DNA of 37,500 nucleotides, taken from contig WNKV01000014.1 in assembly GCA_009720755.1 (NCBI GenBank), forward strand, positions 1 through 37,500, read 5' to 3'. The notes under the pieces were generated by a model. That model was not told the DNA's origin. It searched no databases and saw nothing but the letters and a program-made list of their open reading frames with translations. This DNA is from Rhodoplanes serenus. Its GTDB lineage: Bacteria > Pseudomonadota > Alphaproteobacteria > Rhizobiales > Xanthobacteraceae. Positions 37,481 to 37,500 of the stretch are shown here, one piece after another (position 1 is the first letter of the stretch; every line of letters begins with the position of its first letter). Position numbers and translations under genes: made by a program.

Positions 37481-37500
37481 CGATCAAGCCAATCGAGCGA
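37481..37500 (-). rRNA. rrl: 3' tip of 23S ribosomal RNA (partial)
   Basis: The last 20 bases on the minus strand, TCGCTCGATTGGCTTGATCG, match the usual 3' end of alphaproteobacterial 23S rRNA, which lies about 130 bp ahead of 5S in rrn operons. The gene continues beyond the window. The exact 3' end is uncertain. Confidence 0.6.

Overview
The window is a GC-rich (roughly 70%) stretch of an alphaproteobacterial chromosome. The likeliest placement is Hyphomicrobiales (Rhizobiales). Support comes from the yebC-ruv-ybgC-tol-pal-cpoB-tilS-ftsH order, the 5-FCL / 6S RNA / zapA / DUF4164 / tkt-gap-pgk-fba neighbourhood, DUF2852 and DUF4164 proteins, and dispersed palindromes of the kind common in that order. 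The genus cannot be fixed from sequence alone. The left edge (1-118) is low-complexity DNA with a 45-base C homopolymer and is probably an assembly or read artefact. The right edge enters an rRNA operon (5S, then the 3' tip of 23S, both on the minus strand).

Region 1 (about 280-18,331, mostly minus strand): read in the direction of transcription, ruvC-ruvA-cdd-ruvB-(289-aa protein)-ybgC, then tolQ-tolR-tolA-tolB-pal-cpoB-tilS-ftsH. This combines the Holliday-junction machinery, the Tol-Pal envelope-constriction system, tRNA-Ile lysidine synthetase and the FtsH protease. The usual ybgC-tolQ junction is interrupted by about 4 kb: a TetR regulator, a DUF2852 membrane protein and a convergent gene for a 652-aa secreted repeat protein. 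Two matching 19-bp operator-like sites, one at the tetR start and one on the DUF2852 promoter, suggest that this insert is a small self-contained regulon.

Region 2 (18,495-23,886): an ScpB-type methylmalonyl-CoA decarboxylase (plus strand) faces a lower-GC two-gene cassette (a DUF4365 protein with nuclease-like motifs and a 127-aa partner, overlapping by ATGA). These are followed by yebC, a YmdB-type metallophosphoesterase, 5-formyl-THF cyclo-ligase, a probable 6S RNA, zapA and a DUF4164 coiled-coil protein. The DUF4365 cassette is the best candidate here for an undescribed accessory or defence-like system.

Region 3 (24,055-35,722, plus strand): a near-consensus promoter drives tkt, which appears to start at AUU. 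Then come gap, pgk and class II fba (central carbon metabolism), a ThiE-like protein, a Sel1-repeat secreted protein, an inositol-monophosphatase family enzyme, a MotA/TolQ-like plus MotB/OmpA-like stator pair, and a GNAT acetyltransferase.

Region 4 (35,723-37,500): a repeat remnant, an AT-richer promoter region with two direct repeats one helical turn apart, a PAP2-type membrane phosphatase, a bidirectional terminator, and the end of an rrn operon.

Recurring structural themes are paired palindromes in at least three intergenic regions and short (15-16 bp) tandem duplications at several gene starts and leaders.
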